Shown: positions 60,325-64,000 of the stretch, one piece after another
Position numbering within the stretch: the stretch's first letter is position 1
Layout of the letters: each line of letters starts with the position of its first letter
DNA from: Clostridia bacterium
GTDB lineage: Bacteria > Bacillota > Clostridia > Christensenellales > CAG-138
Length of the DNA: 64,000 bases
Direction of reading: 5' to 3'
Assembly: GCA_017545535.1 (NCBI GenBank)
Contig: JAFWMS010000020.1
Span: forward strand, 1-64,000
Made by a program: the position numbers and the translations under genes
The notes under the pieces: generated by a model
Database searches by the model: none
What the model saw: the letters and a program-made list of their open reading frames with translations, nothing else
What the model was told of the DNA's origin: nothing

Positions 60325-60606
60325 TTACTCCGCCGTCTGGCTGGTGGAGGTGGTGCCGGCGCCGGTCAGCGCGGCAAGGCCCTTCACGCCTGCGGAAAAG
60401 CCAAGGTCCAGAAGCCAGATCATGGCGGACATGGCCAGCACGACCACGAACACCATGGCGGTATGCTTCACGAGATCGCCGAAGGACATCCAGGTCAGCT
60501 TCTTGACCTCGCCCATCATCTCCTTGAGATACTGCTTCAGGTTCAGCTTGCTCTTCTTCGCGGGCTTAGCAGCCGCATTGGCTTTCTTTTCCACTTCGTT
60601 TGCCAT
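60325..60606 (-). CDS. secE: preprotein translocase subunit SecE
   Basis: A 93-residue SecE. The start at 60606 follows AAAGAGG. An Ala/Lys-rich N terminus precedes the amphipathic block LKEMMGEVKKLTWMSFGDLV and a single membrane segment (TAMVFVVVLAMSAMIWLLDL). The C-terminal end is a Thr/Ser-rich tail. It clamps SecY in the membrane. Confidence 0.95.
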   Translation of the reverse strand: MANEVEKKANAAAKPAKKSKLNLKQYLKEMMGEVKKLTWMSFGDLVKHTAMVFVVVLAMSAMIWLLDLGFSAGVKGLAALTGAGTTSTSQTAE

Positions 60607-60617
60607 GGGAGACCTCT

Positions 60618-60767
60618 TTACTTCGCTTCCCGATGGAGGGTCTGCTTGCGGCAGAACCGGCAATACTTGTTGAACTCCAAACGATCGGGATCGTTCTTCT
60701 TGTTCTTAAAGGTATTGTAATTCCTCTGCTTGCACTCGGTGCAGGCCAACGTGATCTTAACGCGCAT
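60618..60767 (-). CDS. rpmG: 50S ribosomal protein L33
   Basis: A 49-residue L33 starting [17 protein letters not shown] and ending [15 protein letters not shown]. Both Cys pairs are present, so this is the zinc-binding (C+) form. It opens the operon rpmG-secE-nusG-rplK-rplA. The start at 60767 follows AGAAGGAGA. Confidence 0.96.
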   Translation of the reverse strand: MRVKITLACTECKQRNYNTFKNKKNDPDRLEFNKYCRFCRKQTLHREAK

Positions 60768-60805
60768 GGTATTTCTCCTTCTCGTTGGTATTCCATCAAA
60801 AACAA

Positions 60806-60821
60806 GCCCCCTCATGGGGGC
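60806..60821 (-). promoter_or_regulatory. hairpin at the 5' end of the rpmG mRNA
   Basis: GCCCCC (60806-60811) and GGGGGC (60816-60821), followed on the minus strand by TTGTTTTT. It starts within a few bases of the predicted transcription start, so it is either a weak attenuator or a stabilising 5' stem-loop. Confidence 0.5.
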
Positions 60822-60830
60822 ACCTTGCAT

Positions 60831-60859
60831 AGGTTACCACAGGGAGGATCGTTTGTCAA
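60831..60859 (-). promoter_or_regulatory. sigma-A promoter of the rpmG-rplA operon
   Basis: On the minus strand TTGACA (60854-60859), 17 bases, TAACCT (60831-60836). Confidence 0.65.
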
Positions 60860-61051
60860 TGAAAATCTTTCGATTTTCTCTTATTTTTTGCGCCGCTCCC
60901 CAGGGTTTGTCGGCGGAAGCATCCTATCATATTTTCAGGGGTCCGTCCACCCTTTTTTCCGGCCTATGCCCGCTTTTTTTCAAAAGGATATAGGAAACGG
61001 GGGCGGGATGTGATACAATGATTTGAAACTGATGTTAGGAGGCCTGATCCA

Positions 61052-61762
61052 ATGATCATCCTGCTCGCCGCCGCGGTGCTGCCGGCCATATATCTGCTTT
61101 CCCGGGTCTACCGGATGGACACCATCGAGAAGGAGCCCTTCTCCCTGCTTCGCAAGCTCCTTCTTTGGGGGGCCATCAGCGGCGTCCCCGCTGCTTTGGT
61201 GGAGAGCCTGCTCACCGGGGTGCTGGTGAACGTATTTGAGGAGGGCACGGTGTTTTACAACCTCTTCGCCGGATTCGTGGTGGCGGCACTGGTGGAGGAG
61301 TCCTTCAAGTTTTTCTTCCTCTATAAATTTACCTTCCGCACCCCCGACTTCAACTATCGGTTCGACGGGGTGGTCTACGCCGTGTTCGTGTCCATGGGCT
61401 TCGCCATTTTGGAGAACATCCTGTACGTGTTCCAGGGCGGCATCGGTGTGGCGATCACCAGGGCGCTGCTCGCTTTGCCCCTCCACGCCGCCTGCGGGGT
61501 GTACATGGGCATCGCCTACGGGCAGCAGAAGGTGAACAGCCTCTATAAGCCCGCCTCCTTCGGCTCCGTGGCGGCGGCGTGCCTGCCCGTGCCCATCCTG
61601 ATCCACGGGTTCTACGATTTCTGTGCCTTCATGCAGACCTGGCCCTTCACCGTCATCTTCATCGGGTTCGTGGCCCTGGTCTTTATCCTTACGCTGAAAA
61701 ATCTCCAGAAGGCGTCCCGGGAGGACGGCCCCGTGAACGAGGTGACCATCGATGCGCAGTAA
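61052..61762 (+). CDS. PrsW-family intramembrane protease
   Basis: A 236-residue protein with about seven membrane segments. The PrsW/CAAX-related motifs are visible: VEESFKFF near residue 87 (EExxK), FDGVVYAVFVSMGFAILENI near 110, and LPLHAACGVYMGIAYG and IHGFYDF with His residues. PrsW in Bacillus cuts anti-sigma factor RsiW; the target here is unknown, although a membrane ECF partner lies at 25023. Its stop overlaps the next gene by 11 bases. Confidence 0.87.
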   Translation: MIILLAAAVLPAIYLLSRVYRMDTIEKEPFSLLRKLLLWGAISGVPAALVESLLTGVLVNVFEEGTVFYNLFAGFVVAALVEESFKFFFLYKFTFRTPDFNYRFDGVVYAVFVSMGFAILENILYVFQGGIGVAITRALLALPLHAACGVYMGIAYGQQKVNSLYKPASFGSVAAACLPVPILIHGFYDFCAFMQTWPFTVIFIGFVALVFILTLKNLQKASREDGPVNEVTIDAQ

Positions 61763-64000
61763 CATCCCCCTGAACAACGATTGGCAGTTTGCCTTCACCT
61801 GCACCGACGCGTTCCTCCGGGGGGAGGTCCCCGGCGAACCGGTGCGGCTCCCCCACACGGCCAAGCTCCTGCCCTGGAAGTGCGCCCAGAAGGAGATGTA
61901 CGAGACCGTCTGCGGCTATACCCGGACCGTCTTCGCCGATTCCTCTTGGGAAGGCAAGGAGGTGCGGCTCATCCTGGACGGGGCGGCCCATTATCCCGAG
62001 GTATTTTTGAACGGCGAGCCGGTGGCTCCCGAATGGGACGCCCACTGTGGGTACGTGGCCCAGAGCTTTTTGCTGACGGGTCTCAGATACGGCGAGGAGA
62101 ACCGGCTGTCTGTGCGGCTGGACACCCGGGAGAGCCTGAACCAGCCTCCCTTCGGCTTTTTGATCGACTATCTGTGCTACGGAGGCCTATACCGGGAGGC
62201 GCGGCTGGAGATCACCGAGCCCTGCCATATCGCCAGCGTGTTCCCTAAAGCCCATGCCGACGGCACGGCTGACGTATATGTGGATTTGAGCTGGGCGCCG
62301 GAAGCAGGCGATACCCTTCGACTCACCGTGCCGGAGTTGGGCGTGGACCTTGCATCGGAAGCACAGACTGAAACCGAGTTTTCCTTCAAAGCGGAGGACG
62401 CCGTCCCTTGGGATCTGGATCGGCCTCGGCTCTACGAGATGACCGTATCCCTCTTCCATGAGGGGCAGGAAACGGATCGACGGACCATGAAGATCGGCTT
62501 CCGGGACGCGGAATTCCAGGCGGACGGGTTCTATCTCAACGGGAAGCTGGTACATCTCAGGGGCCTGAACCGGCATCAGAGCTATCCCTACATCGGCTAC
62601 GCGGCCCCGGCGGGCATGCAGCGGGACGAGGCCAACTACCTGAAGTTCGGTTTGGGCCTCAACATGGTCCGCACCAGCCACTACCCCCAGAGCCAGCACT
62701 TCATCGACCGCTGCGACGAGATAGGGCTGCTGGTGTTCACGGAGATCCCCGGCTGGCAGCACATCGGGGACGAGGAATGGAAACAGCGGGCCCTGGAGAA
62801 CGTGCGGCAGATGGTGCTCCAGTACCGGCACCACCCCAGCATCGTGCTGTGGGGGGTGCGGATCAACGAAAGCCAGGACAACGACCAGCTGTATGCCGAG
62901 ACCAACGCCCTGTGCCGCCGTCTGGACGACACCCGCCAGACCAGCGGCGTCCGGTACCTGCAGCAGAGCCACCTTTTGGAGGACGTGTACGCCTACAACG
63001 ATTTCACCAAGGACGGCACGGGCTACGGGCTCCTGGAGAAGGGGAACGTGACCAAGGAGCTAAATAAGGGTTATCTGGTCTCCGAATGCAACGGGCATAT
63101 GTTCCCCACCAAGAACCAGGACGACGAGCAGCATCGGCTCACCCACGCCCTGCGCCACGCCCGGGTCCAGAGCGACGGGGCCGTTCGGGAGGGCGTCTCC
63201 GGCTGCATCGCCTGGTGCATGGCGGATTACAACACCCACCCGGACTTCGGCACCGGGGACGCCATCTGCTACCACGGCGTGGCGGACGGGTTCCGCAACA
63301 ACAAGCTGGCGGGCTGGGTCTACGCGAGCCAGCAGGACCAGGACCCGGTGCTCATGGTGGCCACGGACATGAACAAGGGCGAGCGGGCCGGGAGCCTGCT
63401 GGACGACGCCTACGTGTTCACCAACGCGGAAAAGGTGCGGCTTTCTAAGGGCGGCAAGTTCATCGCGGACTTCGAGCCGGACCGGGCCGACTATCCCGGA
63501 CTCCCCCACCCGCCGGTGCATATCGACGATTTCGTGGGCGAGCTGTTGAAGACGGAGGAGGGGTTCTCCGACGAGGTGGCGGCCAAGGTGAAGAAGTGCC
63601 TGTTCGCCGCCCAAAAGTACGGCATGGATAAGCTGCCGCTTTCCATCAAGATGACGTTGGCGGATCTGAAGTTCCGGCATGGGTTCACCATGGAGCAGGG
63701 GATCGACCTGTTCAACCGGTACATGGGCGGCTGGGGCCAGGAATCGGGCCTGTGGCGGTTCACCGCCATCCGCCAGGGCGAGGCCGCCGAGTACGTGGAG
63801 AAGGGCGCCTATACGAGGCCCTGCCTGGTGGCCCGGGCGGAGCGAGCGCTCCTCACCGAGGGGAGCGAATATGACATGACCCTCATCCATCTCGAATGCA
63901 AGGACGAGCGGGGGAACCGGATCCCCACGGCCTTCGACCCCGTCCTGCTCACCACGGAAGGGCCCATCCAGGTGGTGGGGCCCCGGGCCGTATCGCTGGA
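61752..64000 (+). CDS. glycoside hydrolase family 2 protein, cut by the window end
   Basis: At least 749 codons with no stop before the window edge. The order is that of GH2: sugar-binding beta domain from the start (LNNDWQFAFTC), immunoglobulin-like domain, then the barrel with FYLNGKLVHLRGLNRHQSYP, NMVRTSHYP, the acid/base Glu in VRINESQ and the nucleophile Glu expected in LVSECNGHMFP. Members are beta-galactosidases, beta-glucuronidases or mannosidases; motifs fit the galactosidase-like branch, with no signal peptide, so it would be intracellular. The start overlaps the PrsW stop by 11 bases. Confidence 0.85.
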   Translation, partial: MRSNIPLNNDWQFAFTCTDAFLRGEVPGEPVRLPHTAKLLPWKCAQKEMYETVCGYTRTVFADSSWEGKEVRLILDGAAHYPEVFLNGEPVAPEWDAHCGYVAQSFLLTGLRYGEENRLSVRLDTRESLNQPPFGFLIDYLCYGGLYREARLEITEPCHIASVFPKAHADGTADVYVDLSWAPEAGDTLRLTVPELGVDLASEAQTETEFSFKAEDAVPWDLDRPRLYEMTVSLFHEGQETDRRTMKIGFRDAEFQADGFYLNGKLVHLRGLNRHQSYPYIGYAAPAGMQRDEANYLKFGLGLNMVRTSHYPQSQHFIDRCDEIGLLVFTEIPGWQHIGDEEWKQRALENVRQMVLQYRHHPSIVLWGVRINESQDNDQLYAETNALCRRLDDTRQTSGVRYLQQSHLLEDVYAYNDFTKDGTGYGLLEKGNVTKELNKGYLVSECNGHMFPTKNQDDEQHRLTHALRHARVQSDGAVREGVSGCIAWCMADYNTHPDFGTGDAICYHGVADGFRNNKLAGWVYASQQDQDPVLMVATDMNKGERAGSLLDDAYVFTNAEKVRLSKGGKFIADFEPDRADYPGLPHPPVHIDDFVGELLKTEEGFSDEVAAKVKKCLFAAQKYGMDKLPLSIKMTLADLKFRHGFTMEQGIDLFNRYMGGWGQESGLWRFTAIRQGEAAEYVEKGAYTRPCLVARAERALLTEGSEYDMTLIHLECKDERGNRIPTAFDPVLLTTEGPIQVVGPRAVSL

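Overview
The window looks like chromosomal DNA from a GC-rich, probably gut-type member of the Clostridia (Bacillota). Support comes from the Gram-positive order rpmG-secE-nusG-rplK-rplA, a spore-coat Mn-catalase (CotJC) remnant, rpsU, thiolase-crotonase-hbd genes of a butyrate-type pathway, an FMN riboswitch in front of ribU, a feoA-feoA-feoB operon, and many sigma-A promoters with 17-base spacers. I saw no rRNA, tRNA, CRISPR array or transposase gene.

Bases 1-15,030 are an accessory region. It is visibly less GC-rich than the rest in several stretches and nearly all its genes are on the minus strand. Read in the direction of transcription it holds a HIRAN-domain gene cut by one in-frame TGA, sbcD-sbcC, a Sel1-repeat protein ending in a BRCT domain, two paralogous unknown proteins, a zinc-ribbon peptide coupled to a frameshifted DUF2201/VWA gene, a BspA-like leucine-rich-repeat protein carrying a BRCT domain, and a cysteine-rich unknown. 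Scars surround it: a CoA-transferase fragment, a duplicated LRR tail, and a cotJC gene missing its 5' half exactly where the GC-rich backbone resumes (about 15,027).

Bases 15,500-35,500: an alpha/beta hydrolase; a LysR-led operon with a phosphotransferase, a thioredoxin-like ferredoxin, a Nudix-fRMsr fusion and a GNAT enzyme; an ABC exporter with a DUF937 protein of extreme low complexity; a membrane protein sharing its Lys/Ala/Pro-rich tail; an ECF sigma factor with a membrane partner; DegV; DUF1836; a threonine-synthase-like enzyme; a clostripain-family protease; thymidine kinase; rpsU.

Bases 35,500-49,200: thiolase, crotonase, 3-hydroxyacyl-CoA dehydrogenase and a LUD protein form one operon without acyl-CoA dehydrogenase or Etf genes. 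Then come a GltS-like symporter with a MarR regulator, a DUF1858 redox protein, a GH13 enzyme on a probable leaderless mRNA, the feo ferrous-iron operon with inverted-repeat operators, and an AI-2E-family permease.

Bases 49,200-64,000: a two-component system with a third membrane gene; cysK-cysE preceded by a promoter, a 23-codon ORF with five Cys codons in seven positions, and an intrinsic terminator, which together have the architecture of a cysteine attenuator and are the most striking find; a lipoprotein; the FMN riboswitch and ribU; YegP; a nitroreductase; the rpmG-rplA operon; PrsW; and a glycoside hydrolase family 2 gene cut by the window end. A two-hairpin intergenic repeat occurs four times between 39.0 and 57.3 kb. 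Several genes are broken by single-base events, some in homopolymers, so both real decay and assembly error are possible.
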